Below, piece after piece: positions 1 to 8,757 of a DNA stretch of 64,000 bases (position 1 is the stretch's first letter; each line of letters starts with the position of its first letter). This DNA is from Lachnospiraceae bacterium (GTDB taxonomy: Bacteria > Bacillota > Clostridia > Lachnospirales > Lachnospiraceae), in assembly GCA_017511045.1 (NCBI GenBank), contig JAFWLM010000140.1, positions 19,943-83,942 of the forward strand. Direction: 5' to 3'. The notes beneath the pieces are model-generated. The model worked only from the letters and a program-made list of their open reading frames with translations, was not told where the DNA came from and made no database searches. The translations under genes and the position numbers were made by a program.

Positions 1-1
1 C

Positions 2-1327
2 GTATTTGCATGGCAGAGAGGTGTTCTGGGCAATGAGGAGTATGGCTACATGTTCTCTGACATTGGTCAGATCAAAAATGCACAGGCTATCATGGATGGC
101 ACAGCAGATGTAACCACCCTTGGCGTTACTGCAAAGGATGACAAGACTCTGGTTGTTGAACTGGAAGTTCCGGTTTCTTACTTTGAGTCTCTGATGTATT
201 TCCCGACATTCTATCCGATCAATCAGGAATTTTATGAGGGCCTTGAAGAGGGTACATACGGCACAAGCCCTGATACCTATCTTTCCAACGGTGCTTTCGT
301 CCTGACGGATTATCTCCCGGGTACTGCAAGCCTTTCTCTTAAGAAAAATGATGGCTACTATGATGCTGCAAAAGTATCTCTTTCCGGAATTGAGTATCAG
401 GTTGTTGGTTCTTCCGACAACGCTCTGTCTGCATTCAAAAACGGTTCCCTTGATATCGTTATGGTAAATGGTGATCAGGTTTCTGCAGCAGAAACAGATG
501 CTGCAACCAAAGATAACATCAAAGTTACCGGTGCAGGATACATGTGGTATCTCTCCTTCAGCCAGACAGCAAACAATGCAAACGGATATCTTGCAAACGC
601 AAACCTTCGTCTTGCGATCACCAATGCACTTGACAGAGAAGCTCTGGTTGACAACTATGTAAAAGACGGATCTCTTGCTACCTATACATGTGTTCCGCCA
701 CAGTTTGCAGCAAGCTCCACTACAGGAGAAGACTTCTCTGCAGATCAGACCAGATTCGCAGATGTTTGCTCTTTTGATGCTGCAAAAGCACAGGATTATC
801 TTAAGAAAGCACAGGAAGAACTTGGCGTAAACGACTTCAAATTCACCATTATCTATGGTAATAACGAAGGTGATGAGGTTGCTAAGGTTGCACAGGCAAT
901 CCAGCAGCAGATCCAGGATACTCTTCCGGGCGTTACCATCGAGCTTTCCAACATGACGAAAGCTGAGCGTCTTGACAAGATGCAGAATGACAACTACGAG
1001 ATCGCTCTTACCCGTTGGGGACCTGACTATGCAGATCCGATGACCTACCTTGGAATGTGGATCACAAATAATGCAAACAACTATGGTTTCTGGAGCAACG
1101 CAGAATATGATCAGCTCATCGCTGACTGCACCACCGGCGCATATGTCACCGATTATGATGCTCGTTGGAATGCAATGTATGATGCTGAGACCCTGGTTAT
1201 GAACGAAGCAGTTATTGCTCCGCTTTATACCAAAGCAAATGCTAACATTATCGCGTCTAACGTTACCGGTGTAGAATTCCACCCGGTTGCTCTTAACAGA
1301 GTTTATAAGAATTGCATTGTTCAGTAA
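2..1327 (+). CDS. oppA: Oligopeptide ABC transporter substrate-binding protein (5' end missing)
   Basis: This is the C-terminal part of an extracytoplasmic solute-binding protein of family 5 (OppA/DppA type), which captures peptides and delivers them to the permease encoded just downstream. The frame is open from base 2, so the signal peptide and the first part of lobe 1 lie outside the window. The visible start reads FAWQRGVLG, which aligns with FAWKRA in the second binding protein of this window. Family features seen are SYFESLMYFPTFYPI, a YLSNGAF turn, LRLAITNALDRE and the late TRWGPDYADP region. It heads an A-B-C-D-F operon, 75 bp before the first permease gene, with a stem-loop between. 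The ligand cannot be told from sequence. Confidence 0.93.
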   Translation, partial: VFAWQRGVLGNEEYGYMFSDIGQIKNAQAIMDGTADVTTLGVTAKDDKTLVVELEVPVSYFESLMYFPTFYPINQEFYEGLEEGTYGTSPDTYLSNGAFVLTDYLPGTASLSLKKNDGYYDAAKVSLSGIEYQVVGSSDNALSAFKNGSLDIVMVNGDQVSAAETDAATKDNIKVTGAGYMWYLSFSQTANNANGYLANANLRLAITNALDREALVDNYVKDGSLATYTCVPPQFAASSTTGEDFSADQTRFADVCSFDAAKAQDYLKKAQEELGVNDFKFTIIYGNNEGDEVAKVAQAIQQQIQDTLPGVTIELSNMTKAERLDKMQNDNYEIALTRWGPDYADPMTYLGMWITNNANNYGFWSNAEYDQLIADCTTGAYVTDYDARWNAMYDAETLVMNEAVIAPLYTKANANIIASNVTGVEFHPVALNRVYKNCIVQ

Positions 1328-1347
1328 ATTAAGATTAATTTTTCAGG

Positions 1348-1379
1348 ATGCCCGAAGCCTGACTTAAGGCTTCGGGCAT
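1348..1379 (+). terminator. Stem-loop between oppA and oppB (partial terminator or mRNA stabiliser)
   Basis: A perfect 12-bp stem (1348-1359 with 1368-1379) closes an 8-base loop. It lies 20 bp after the oppA stop. No run of T follows (the next bases are TCTCGAATC), so it is probably not a full terminator. In peptide-transporter operons such a stem often protects the binding-protein mRNA or lets only part of the transcripts continue, giving more binding protein than permease; that role is inferred. Confidence 0.65.
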
Positions 1380-1402
1380 TCTCGAATCAAAAAAGGTGAG
1401 AA

Positions 1403-2347
1403 ATGGCTAAATACATTTTAAAACGGCTTGGGCTGGCCATATTGACGATCTTTATAATCACGCTGGTCCTCTTTATCCTTGTCAGGATTATGCCGGGTAA
1501 CCCATTTCCGTCAGAGCGAATGTCTGCCGAACAGATTGCCGCAAAGCGCTTGGAAATGGGCCTTGACGATCCAATCGTCGTTCAGTTTATTAATTACATC
1601 AAAAATATTTTTGTAAATGGAAGCTTTGGAAAAGGTTCCTCGCTTTATAACGGGGTCCCGATCAAGTCTGTGCTTCCTGCTTGTATTTCAAACTCCTTCC
1701 GTATCGGCGGAATGGCTATTTTGTTCGGAACTATCGTGGGTCTGATCCTCGGCATCTGTGCCGCATTGAACAAGAACCACTTTCTGGACGTTTTCTGTAC
1801 GGTAATATCTATCATCGGGGTCTGTGTGCCTTCGTATGTATTTATGATTTACCTGCAGTATTTCTTCTCGTATAAAATAACGATATTCCCGTTTTATTTT
1901 GATAAAAACCAATTCCTGCTATCTGCCGTGCTGCCGGCCATATCTCTAAGTCTCTTTTCCATTGCGACGATCGCGCGATTCACGCGGAATGAGATGGTTG
2001 AGGTCATGGATTCGGATTATGTGCTTTTAGCGCAGGCAAAAGGTATGCATGGAGCGCCTTTGATCACAAAGCATATTTTAAGGAATGCTCTGATCCCGAT
2101 CGTAACCGTTCTGGCTCCGCTGATCGTCGATCTTCTTACAGGCGCATTGGTTGTTGAGAAAATATACGGAATCAATGGTATTGGTAAACTGATGGTAGAT
2201 GCCATTGCCGGAGAGGGCATAGATTATAACTATGTTCTTGCATTGGGCATCATATATTCGGCTCTGTATACGGCTGTCATGCTGGTCGTGGACGTGGTTT
2301 ACGGCTTGCTTGATCCACGTATAAGAGTTACTGCAAAAAGGGGGTAG
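1403..2347 (+). CDS. oppB: Oligopeptide ABC transporter permease, OppB type
   Basis: First membrane subunit of the importer, forming half of the translocation pore. The 314 residues start with MAKYILKRLGLAIL, a cytoplasmic stub leading into TM1, followed by the periplasmic part with RIMPGNPF and LDDPIVVQFINYI that is typical of OppB/DppB. Four to five more hydrophobic segments follow. The binding-protein-dependent transport signature (EAA loop) is visible around residues 200-225 as DYVLLAQAKGMHGAPL...HILRNALIP. It ends with VVYGLLDPRIR, the usual C-terminus. The ribosome site AAAGGTGAG is 7 bp before the ATG. The next gene starts 6 bp after the stop. Confidence 0.95.
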   Translation: MAKYILKRLGLAILTIFIITLVLFILVRIMPGNPFPSERMSAEQIAAKRLEMGLDDPIVVQFINYIKNIFVNGSFGKGSSLYNGVPIKSVLPACISNSFRIGGMAILFGTIVGLILGICAALNKNHFLDVFCTVISIIGVCVPSYVFMIYLQYFFSYKITIFPFYFDKNQFLLSAVLPAISLSLFSIATIARFTRNEMVEVMDSDYVLLAQAKGMHGAPLITKHILRNALIPIVTVLAPLIVDLLTGALVVEKIYGINGIGKLMVDAIAGEGIDYNYVLALGIIYSALYTAVMLVVDVVYGLLDPRIRVTAKRG

Positions 2348-2353
2348 AGAATT

Positions 2354-3403
2354 ATGAGTAAAAAGAGAATTCCGTTCCTGAATGCAGCCCCGGTTACCGA
2401 ACCTGCGTATATTCCAACAGATGAAGATTTTGTATTCAAAGAGAATAACGATATCTCCATTGATAAAAACTTTGCTTCCCAGGGATACTGGAAAGGTGTG
2501 CTTGTTCGATTCTTCAAGAAGAAAAGGCCTACGCTTGGTCTGATCATTGTTCTTGTGATCATTATTCTGGCTTTGTTCGGACCGCTGATCTCCGGTTACG
2601 GAAATACGGAGATCATCTCCGCGAACGTAGATGGAAGACAGGTAACTGCCAGCTCCATTTCGCCGAGGGTCCCGTGGATCCACAAGCTTTTTACCGGAGA
2701 AGAATATGACGATCCTTTTGCGGATCATACGTTTATCTTCGGAACCGATACCGTTGGACGAGATCTGTTTACAAGAACCTGTAACGGTGCGCGGATATCG
2801 CTTTTGATTGCATTTGTCACGATCATCATTGATATGATCATAGGTATGAGTTATGGCCTGATCTCAGGGTATTTCGGAGGCGTGGCAGATGCTACGATGC
2901 AGCGATTTGTCGAAATCATCTATTCTGTGCCGAGACTCGTTATCGTTTCGGTGCTTGCCACCTTTATGCCAAAGGGTGTCTGGCTGGTTATCGTAGCCCT
3001 GCTTCTGACAGAATGGATAGGTATGAGTAAGATATCCAGGGCAGAGATGATGCGGATGAAGGATCAGGAATGTATCCTTGCAAGTCGCACACTTGGTGCA
3101 AAAAACGGAAGGATCATTTTCCGGGACGTTCTGCCGAATACGATAGGACCGATCATTACACAGGTAATGTTCTCGATCCCGACAGCTATCTTTACCGAGG
3201 CTTTCCTGAGCTTCGTAGGTGTTGGTATTGTACTTCCGCAGTGCTCCGTAGGTTCTCTTATTGAGGACGGTTTTAATAACATTACAACGATTCCTTATCA
3301 GATCATACCGCCGATCATTATCCTGGCGCTTCTGATGTTAGGATTCAACTTTATTGGTGATGGACTTCGCGAGGCTCTGTCTCCGAGCATTGAAGATATG
3401 TAA
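2354..3403 (+). CDS. oppC: Oligopeptide ABC transporter permease, OppC type
   Basis: Second membrane subunit, 349 residues. A cytoplasmic N-terminal arm of about 60 residues precedes TM1 (TLGLIIVLVIIILALFGPL). The loop carries FGTDTVGRDLFTRTCNGAR, the hallmark of OppC/DppC permeases. The EAA loop is seen at YVLASRTLGA-like CILASRTLGAKNGRIIF with the following LPNTIGPI. The C-terminus FNFIGDGLREALSP is typical. The long arm resembles the streptococcal AmiD-type permeases rather than the second OppC in this window, which fits the ATPase differences noted for this operon. It is spaced 6 bp from oppB and 12 bp from oppD. Confidence 0.95.
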   Translation: MSKKRIPFLNAAPVTEPAYIPTDEDFVFKENNDISIDKNFASQGYWKGVLVRFFKKKRPTLGLIIVLVIIILALFGPLISGYGNTEIISANVDGRQVTASSISPRVPWIHKLFTGEEYDDPFADHTFIFGTDTVGRDLFTRTCNGARISLLIAFVTIIIDMIIGMSYGLISGYFGGVADATMQRFVEIIYSVPRLVIVSVLATFMPKGVWLVIVALLLTEWIGMSKISRAEMMRMKDQECILASRTLGAKNGRIIFRDVLPNTIGPIITQVMFSIPTAIFTEAFLSFVGVGIVLPQCSVGSLIEDGFNNITTIPYQIIPPIIILALLMLGFNFIGDGLREALSPSIEDM

Positions 3404-3415
3404 GGGGGCATAATT

Positions 3416-4504
3416 ATGGACGAAAGAAAGAAAATATTAGACGTAAAAAATCTTGATATTACCTTTAAAACAAGCGCAGGTCCGATCCATGCGATCCGTG
3501 GTGTTAACTTTGATCTTTATCAGGGCGAAACCATTGCCATCGTAGGTGAAAGCGGATCAGGAAAAAGTGTGTCCGCGAAGGCAGCTATGGGTATTCTTGC
3601 CGGGAACGCAGTAGTTAACTGCGGGGAAGTGCTTTTCAACTACACTGATGAAAAAGGCACCCCGGAGCAGGTAGATATTCTGCAGCAGGACATTGACTGG
3701 ATCCGTAAAAACATTAACGGAAAACGGATTGCGATGATCTTCCAGGATCCGATGACCTCGCTGGATCCAACCATGACGATCGGAAAGCAGGTCATGGAAA
3801 GCATGATCTGGCACTATAAGACTCCTAAAAAGGAAGCCTATGACAGAGCTGTTGAGCTTTTGAAAGAAGTCGGTATCACCGATGCGGATAAGAGAATGAA
3901 ACAGTACCCGCATCAGCTTTCCGGTGGTATGCGTCAGAGGATCGTCATTGCGATTGCTCTCGCATGTGATCCGGAAGTACTGATCTGCGATGAGCCGACG
4001 ACCGCTTTGGATGTTACGATCCAGGCGAAGATTCTGGAACTGATTGAAATGACCCAGAAAGAGCGCCATCTGTCGGTTATTTATATTACGCATGATCTTG
4101 GCGTTGTAGCAAAAGTAGCAGACTATGTAAACGTTATGTATGCCGGAAAGATTATTGAGACCGGTAATGTTGATGAGATCTTCTACGATCCGCGTCATCC
4201 ATATACCTGGGGACTCCTTTCAGCAATGCCGGATCTTGAGACGGACGATGACCGCCTCGTAACGATCCCCGGCTCCCCTCCAAACCTTCTGCATCCGGTC
4301 AAGGGTGATGCGTTTGCACCGCGTAATGAGTATGCATTGAAGGTGGATGAGCTGGCTGAGCCGCCAATGTTTAAGATTACGGAAACACATAGCGCGGCTA
4401 CCTGGCTGCTTGATCCAAGGGCTCCGAAGGTGGAGATGCCGGAAGAACTGAAAAAACGAATCGCAAGAATGAAGAAGGAGGGCAACGTGAATGGTAAACT
4501 ATAA
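3416..4504 (+). CDS. oppD: Oligopeptide ABC transporter ATP-binding protein, OppD type without cluster cysteines
   Basis: Cytoplasmic ATPase subunit that drives peptide import, 362 residues. Walker A is GESGSGKS (about residue 43), the signature is LSGGMRQR, Walker B is LICDEPTTALD and the switch histidine is in YITHDLGVV. The C-terminal oligopeptide domain keeps PGSPPNLLHPVKG but reads GDAFAPRNEYALKVD and HSAATWLLDP where OppD/DppD proteins normally have four cysteines (GCxFxxRC...C...CW); all four are replaced. This matches, from memory, the streptococcal AmiE-type subfamily. The second OppD in the window keeps the cysteines. The 3' end overlaps oppF by 14 bp. Confidence 0.95.
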   Translation: MDERKKILDVKNLDITFKTSAGPIHAIRGVNFDLYQGETIAIVGESGSGKSVSAKAAMGILAGNAVVNCGEVLFNYTDEKGTPEQVDILQQDIDWIRKNINGKRIAMIFQDPMTSLDPTMTIGKQVMESMIWHYKTPKKEAYDRAVELLKEVGITDADKRMKQYPHQLSGGMRQRIVIAIALACDPEVLICDEPTTALDVTIQAKILELIEMTQKERHLSVIYITHDLGVVAKVADYVNVMYAGKIIETGNVDEIFYDPRHPYTWGLLSAMPDLETDDDRLVTIPGSPPNLLHPVKGDAFAPRNEYALKVDELAEPPMFKITETHSAATWLLDPRAPKVEMPEELKKRIARMKKEGNVNGKL

Positions 4505-5426
4505 CACAGAGCCTGTCCTGAAAGTAGAAGGGCTGAAACAGTATTTTAAATCTGCCGGCGGATACGTGGTAAAGGCTGTTGACGGTGTAAATTTTGAGGT
4601 CTATAAGGGAGAAACCTATGGTCTGGTTGGAGAGAGCGGTTCCGGAAAATCAACCATCGGACGCGCTGTGATCAGACTCTATAAGCCGACTGACGGAAAA
4701 ATCATCTTTAATGGTGTGGATATCAGCGGAAAGATGAGTAAAACGGATACAGAAATGCTGAGAACCAAGATGCAGATGATTTTCCAGGACCCGATGGCAT
4801 CCCTGAACCCGAAGAAAAAAGTCGGTGAGATCATCGGCGAAGGATTGGATATCCATAAATTATATAGCACGAAGGAAGAGCGGAAAGCTAAAATCGATGC
4901 TATTCTGAAAAAAGTAGGTCTTGCTCCGGAGCACTTTGAACGTTATCCTCACCAGTTTTCAGGCGGACAGCGTCAGAGAGTCGGCATTGCCCGTGCTCTG
5001 ATCATGAACCCGGATCTGATCATTGCTGATGAATGTATCAGTGCACTGGATGTTTCGATCCAGGCTCAGGTTGTAAACCTTATGAAAGATATTCAGGAAG
5101 AAACCGGTTCTGCCTATCTTTTTATCGCACACGACCTGTCCATGGTGAAGTATATTTCCGATCGTATCGGCGTTCTTCATCTCGGTCACCTTTTGGAAAC
5201 AGGAACAACGGATGAGATCTTCTCTAACCCGATCCATCCATATACAAAGAGCCTGCTTTCAGCAATCCCGAGTCCGAACCCGGCGGTAGAGAAAAATAAG
5301 ATTTCCCTGACTTATGATGTGAGGGAAGCAGGAATCGACTATACCGAAGGAACAGAGCATCTGATCGACGGAACCCACTATGTACTGGGAACAGATGAAG
5401 AAGTAGCAAAGTGGCTGTCTGAGTAA
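4491..5426 (+). CDS. oppF: Oligopeptide ABC transporter ATP-binding protein, OppF type (AmiF-like)
   Basis: Second ATPase subunit of the first importer, 311 residues. Walker A GESGSGKST (residues 47-55), signature FSGGQRQRVGIAR, and Walker B region IIADECISALDVS, where Cys-Ile replaces the usual Pro-Val/Thr. Switch histidine in IAHDLSMV. The C-terminus ends YTEGTEHLIDGTHYVLG without any cysteine motif, so it is shorter than the second OppF (327 residues) and resembles AmiF proteins. A good Shine-Dalgarno AAGGAGGG lies inside the end of oppD, 8 bp before the ATG, which allows independent initiation despite the overlap. A strong terminator follows. Confidence 0.95.
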   Translation: MVNYNTEPVLKVEGLKQYFKSAGGYVVKAVDGVNFEVYKGETYGLVGESGSGKSTIGRAVIRLYKPTDGKIIFNGVDISGKMSKTDTEMLRTKMQMIFQDPMASLNPKKKVGEIIGEGLDIHKLYSTKEERKAKIDAILKKVGLAPEHFERYPHQFSGGQRQRVGIARALIMNPDLIIADECISALDVSIQAQVVNLMKDIQEETGSAYLFIAHDLSMVKYISDRIGVLHLGHLLETGTTDEIFSNPIHPYTKSLLSAIPSPNPAVEKNKISLTYDVREAGIDYTEGTEHLIDGTHYVLGTDEEVAKWLSE

Positions 5427-5446
5427 ACAGTCATCAGGAAAGAATT

Positions 5447-5482
5447 AAAGGAGACAGGAATAGGAATTCCTGTCTCCTTTTT
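5447..5482 (+). terminator. Rho-independent terminator after the first opp operon
   Basis: A perfect 14-bp stem (5447-5460 with 5467-5480) with a 6-base loop, running into five T. It ends the first transporter operon. Confidence 0.93.
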
Positions 5483-5507
5483 AAGTCCAAAGCAGTATTG
5501 CTTCATT

Positions 5508-5547
5508 AATATTCATTGCATGCACATTTATGCACAAAATATTCATT
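5508..5547 (+). promoter_or_regulatory. Phased direct repeats upstream of the second opp promoter (candidate operator)
   Basis: The 10-mer AATATTCATT occurs at 5508-5517 and again at 5538-5547, exactly 30 bp apart. Between them ATGCACA occurs at 5520-5526 and 5530-5536, exactly 10 bp apart. All copies face the same side of the helix and sit about 15-50 bp upstream of the -35 box, where an activator would bind. The regulator is unknown. The ATTCAT half-sites recall arginine-repressor boxes, but the arrangement is direct, not inverted. Confidence 0.5.
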
Positions 5548-5560
5548 TTAGAACGGCACG

Positions 5561-5589
5561 TTGTAAAAAGAGTTTAAAAGGTGTATAAT
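5561..5589 (+). promoter_or_regulatory. Sigma-A-type promoter of the second opp operon
   Basis: TTGTAA (5561-5566), 17-bp spacer, TATAAT (5584-5589). Transcription would begin near 5596 and leave a leader of about 100 bases before oppB. Confidence 0.8.
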
Positions 5590-5694
5590 CTGTAAACTGT
5601 TGCAAATATGCTTTAGCGCGTTAATAGGACGTGTCAGCAGATTGAGACAGAGGCATGTTTATGTAAAATTTAAAAAAAGGATTGAGATTTTCTT

Positions 5695-6624
5695 ATGGAT
5701 TCAAAAACTGTTGCTTACATTATAAAGAGAATCATCCTGGCTATTGTTACGATCTGGGTTGTCATGACGGTAACCTTTTTTGTCATGCATTTTGTTCCGG
5801 GTGGTCCCTTTACAAGTGAAAAAGCAGTCAGCCCTTCTGTGCAGGCTGCGATGGAGGCAAAATACGGTTTGGATAAACCATTGATCCAGCAGTATGGAAC
5901 CTACATGAAGGATGTCATCACGAAATTCGATTTTGGCCCTTCTTTGAAACAGAAAGGACGTATGGTCGTCGACATTATCGGGGACGGTCTTAAAACTTCT
6001 GTCAAACTGGGACTGATCGCCGCAGTATGGGGAACGATCGTCGGCATTGTGCTCGGCGCCATCGCTGCGCTGAAGAGGAATACGGTGATCGACCGTATCA
6101 TCATGGTCATATCCACGGCATTTATATCCATGCCGGGTTATATCGTCGGATCCCTTCTTCTTTTGATATTTGCCGTCAACTTACGTTTGCTTCCTGCAAA
6201 CGGTACAACGGCCCAGGGCCTGATCCTTCCGATCATTACCTTAGGTCTTTCTCCAATGGCAAACTTTGTCCGTCTGACCAGATCCTCCATGCTGGATGTT
6301 CTCGGCCAGGATTATATCCGGACGGCAAGAGCAAAAGGTGTATCCAATACTAAGATCATTTTCGGACATGCGCTTAAGAACGCGCTGATTCCGGATATCA
6401 CATACTTCGGACCGATGCTTGCGTATATCGTAACCGGTTCTCTGGTCGTAGAGCAGATCTTCTCTGTTCCAGGTATCGGCCGTGCTTTCGTTTCCAGTAT
6501 TATCAACCGAGATTACACAATGGTCATGGGTACCACGATCGTCCTTGCAGTTCTGATCGTTGTTATGACCCTGATCAGTGATATCTTGTATAAAGTAGTC
6601 GATCCTAGAATCGACTTTAGCTAA
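5695..6624 (+). CDS. oppB: Oligopeptide ABC transporter permease, OppB type (second system)
   Basis: First permease subunit of the second importer, 309 residues. It begins MDSKTVAYIIKRIILAIVT (TM1) and then carries the periplasmic FVPGGPFTSEKAV and LDKPLIQQYGTYMKDV segment typical of E. coli OppB. The EAA loop is at DYIRTARAKGVSN followed by HALKNALIPDITY, and the C-terminus is YKVVDPRIDFS. The ribosome site is weak (AAAAAGG is about 14 bp before the ATG); no better start is in frame. Only 14 bp separate it from oppC. The paralogue at 1403 is clearly diverged, so this is not a recent duplication. Confidence 0.95.
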   Translation: MDSKTVAYIIKRIILAIVTIWVVMTVTFFVMHFVPGGPFTSEKAVSPSVQAAMEAKYGLDKPLIQQYGTYMKDVITKFDFGPSLKQKGRMVVDIIGDGLKTSVKLGLIAAVWGTIVGIVLGAIAALKRNTVIDRIIMVISTAFISMPGYIVGSLLLLIFAVNLRLLPANGTTAQGLILPIITLGLSPMANFVRLTRSSMLDVLGQDYIRTARAKGVSNTKIIFGHALKNALIPDITYFGPMLAYIVTGSLVVEQIFSVPGIGRAFVSSIINRDYTMVMGTTIVLAVLIVVMTLISDILYKVVDPRIDFS

Positions 6625-6638
6625 GGAGGTGAGGGCAC

Positions 6639-7709
6639 ATGAGTATGTTTAACAGTAAAAAACCTTTCAGCCTCCAGGTGAATATGGATAATTTCCTCCC
6701 TGCAACGGCAGAGGAAAAGGCGTATATGGTACAGATGCGTCCTTCTACCACATTCTTTAAAGATGGTATGAAGAGACTGCTGAAAAATAAGGTTGCAACG
6801 GTCAGTATGATCGTGATCATCATTATTGCACTTGCTGCAATTTTCATTCCGATGTTCTGGCCTTATGCTTATGAAAATCAGTTAGGAAACCAGCCTGGAA
6901 AACCGGTTGATAACAGCTATGCAAACTTAAGACCGTTTGAGTACGGTTCCACAGAGCAGAAACTGATCGATGAAGGTGAGAAAATCTTCCCGCACGTTTT
7001 CGGAACAGATGCGGCAGGGCGTGACTACTTTATTCGTATCGTCTACGGAACCCGTATCTCTCTCGTCGTCGGCTTCTTTGCAAGTATCATCGTTTTGATC
7101 ATCGGCTTTGTCATTGGCGCGATATCGGGCTATTTCGGCGGAAAGGTCGATATGGTCATCATGCGAATAGTGGATGTCTTCTATTCGCTACCTGATATGC
7201 TGATGATCATCCTATTGGCTTCGGTTATCCGAAATCCGCTTCAGGCAGCACTCGAGGGAACATCTCTCGAAAAACTGGGAAGTAACATGATCTCCCTGTT
7301 TATCGTCTTCGGTGTTTTGTACTGGGTCAGCATGGCACGCCAGATTCGTGGACAGATCCTTGCTTTAAAAGAGCAGGAGTATGTCTTAGCTTCCAGGACC
7401 GCTGGAGCAAAAGGCAAGTGGATCATTATGAAGCACCTCTTCCCGAACTGCATCGGAATCATCGTTGTATATACTGCACTGCAGATCCCGAGTGCTATTT
7501 TCACAGAGAGTTATCTGTCATTCCTGGGACTGGGTGTTAACGCACCGATGCCGTCCTTAGGTTCTTTGACATCTGACGCATTAAACGGAATTAACAGCTA
7601 TGGATACCGTCTGGTTATCCCGGCAATCGTTATTTCCCTGATCGTGCTTTCCTTAAACCTCTTCGGTGATGGTTTAAGAGATGCATTCGACCCGAAACTG
7701 AATAGCTAG
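6639..7709 (+). CDS. oppC: Oligopeptide ABC transporter permease, OppC type (second system)
   Basis: Second permease subunit, 356 residues. A cytoplasmic arm of about 45 residues precedes TM1 (VSMIVIIIIALAAIFIP). The diagnostic FGTDAAGRDYFIRIVYGTR segment and the EAA loop YVLASRTAGAKGKWIIMKH are present, and the protein ends LNLFGDGLRDAFDPK. The Shine-Dalgarno AAGGAGGTGA is near-perfect and overlaps the oppB stop codon region, so the two permeases are probably made in step. It is followed 10 bp later by oppD. Confidence 0.95.
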   Translation: MSMFNSKKPFSLQVNMDNFLPATAEEKAYMVQMRPSTTFFKDGMKRLLKNKVATVSMIVIIIIALAAIFIPMFWPYAYENQLGNQPGKPVDNSYANLRPFEYGSTEQKLIDEGEKIFPHVFGTDAAGRDYFIRIVYGTRISLVVGFFASIIVLIIGFVIGAISGYFGGKVDMVIMRIVDVFYSLPDMLMIILLASVIRNPLQAALEGTSLEKLGSNMISLFIVFGVLYWVSMARQIRGQILALKEQEYVLASRTAGAKGKWIIMKHLFPNCIGIIVVYTALQIPSAIFTESYLSFLGLGVNAPMPSLGSLTSDALNGINSYGYRLVIPAIVISLIVLSLNLFGDGLRDAFDPKLNS

Positions 7710-7719
7710 GAGGTATAAG

Positions 7720-8757
7720 ATGAGTCATTTATTAGAAGTGAAAAACTTAAGAACCTCCTTCTTTACAGATGCCGGGGAGGTTAAGGCAGTTAATGATGTT
7801 TCCTTTACATTAGATCGAGGAAAAGTATTAGGTATCGTAGGTGAGTCGGGATCCGGAAAGTCTGTTACGGCATATTCCATTATGCAGATCTTAGCTCCGA
7901 CAGGAAAGATCGTCGGCGGCTCTGTTATTTTAGATGGAGAGGAACTGGTTGGCGCATCTGAAAAACAGATGAAGGAGATCCGTGGTAATAAGATCTCCAT
8001 TATCTTCCAGGACCCGATGACTTCAATGAACCCGACTTACACTGTCGGACATCAGCTCGAAGAGGCGATCCTGCTGCATACAAACAGAAATAAAGAACAG
8101 GCAAAGGAAAGAGCAATCGAGATGCTCCGCCTTTGTAACGTAAATGAGCCGGAGAAACGTGTAAAGCAGTATCCGCATGAGCTTTCCGGTGGTATGCGTC
8201 AGCGTGCAATGATCGCTATGGCACTTGCGTGCGAGCCGGATATCCTGATCGCTGATGAGCCGACGACCGCACTTGACGTTACGATTCAGGCACAGATCCT
8301 GGATCTGATGAAATCCCTGCAGGAAGAACTCGGTATGGCGATCATCATGATCACCCACGACCTTGGAGTTGTTGCACAGCTTTGCGATGAAGTCATCGTT
8401 ATGTATGCCGGCGGAATCTGCGAGCAGGGCAGCGCAGATGAGATTTTCTATAATCCGAAACATGAGTACACGAAAGGCTTGATGCATTCGATCCCGACGG
8501 CGGATACTTCAGGACAGAAATTAAAACCGATCGAAGGTACACCGATCGACCTTTTAAATATGCCGAAAGGATGCCCGTTCGGACCTAGATGTGAGAATGC
8601 GCTTAAGGTCTGCATGAAAGATGCACCTGTTCGTGTCGGCGTGAATGAGGAACACGCATCCTCCTGCTGGATGTGGATCAAGGAAGCTCTGGAAGAAGGA
8701 ATCATAACCTTAGAGGATCTTCCGGAAGAGAAAAGGGAGGTGCTGATTAATGGCTGA
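7720..8757 (+). CDS. oppD: Oligopeptide ABC transporter ATP-binding protein, OppD type (cysteine-bearing)
   Basis: ATPase subunit of the second importer, 345 residues. Walker A GESGSGKS (about residue 41), signature LSGGMRQRAMIAMA, Walker B LIADEPTTALD, switch histidine in MITHDLGVV. The C-terminal domain has GCPFGPRCENALKVC and a later SSCWMW, the four-cysteine pattern that in characterised OppD/DppD homologues can hold an iron-sulfur cluster. This distinguishes it from the first OppD of the window, where all four are lost. AGGAGGT lies 7 bp before the ATG; the gene overlaps oppF by 8 bp. Confidence 0.95.
   Translation: MSHLLEVKNLRTSFFTDAGEVKAVNDVSFTLDRGKVLGIVGESGSGKSVTAYSIMQILAPTGKIVGGSVILDGEELVGASEKQMKEIRGNKISIIFQDPMTSMNPTYTVGHQLEEAILLHTNRNKEQAKERAIEMLRLCNVNEPEKRVKQYPHELSGGMRQRAMIAMALACEPDILIADEPTTALDVTIQAQILDLMKSLQEELGMAIIMITHDLGVVAQLCDEVIVMYAGGICEQGSADEIFYNPKHEYTKGLMHSIPTADTSGQKLKPIEGTPIDLLNMPKGCPFGPRCENALKVCMKDAPVRVGVNEEHASSCWMWIKEALEEGIITLEDLPEEKREVLING

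Noticed and set aside
5447-5482. The long palindrome as a mobile-element end
   Set aside because: Stem, short loop and T run are those of an ordinary terminator right after oppF.
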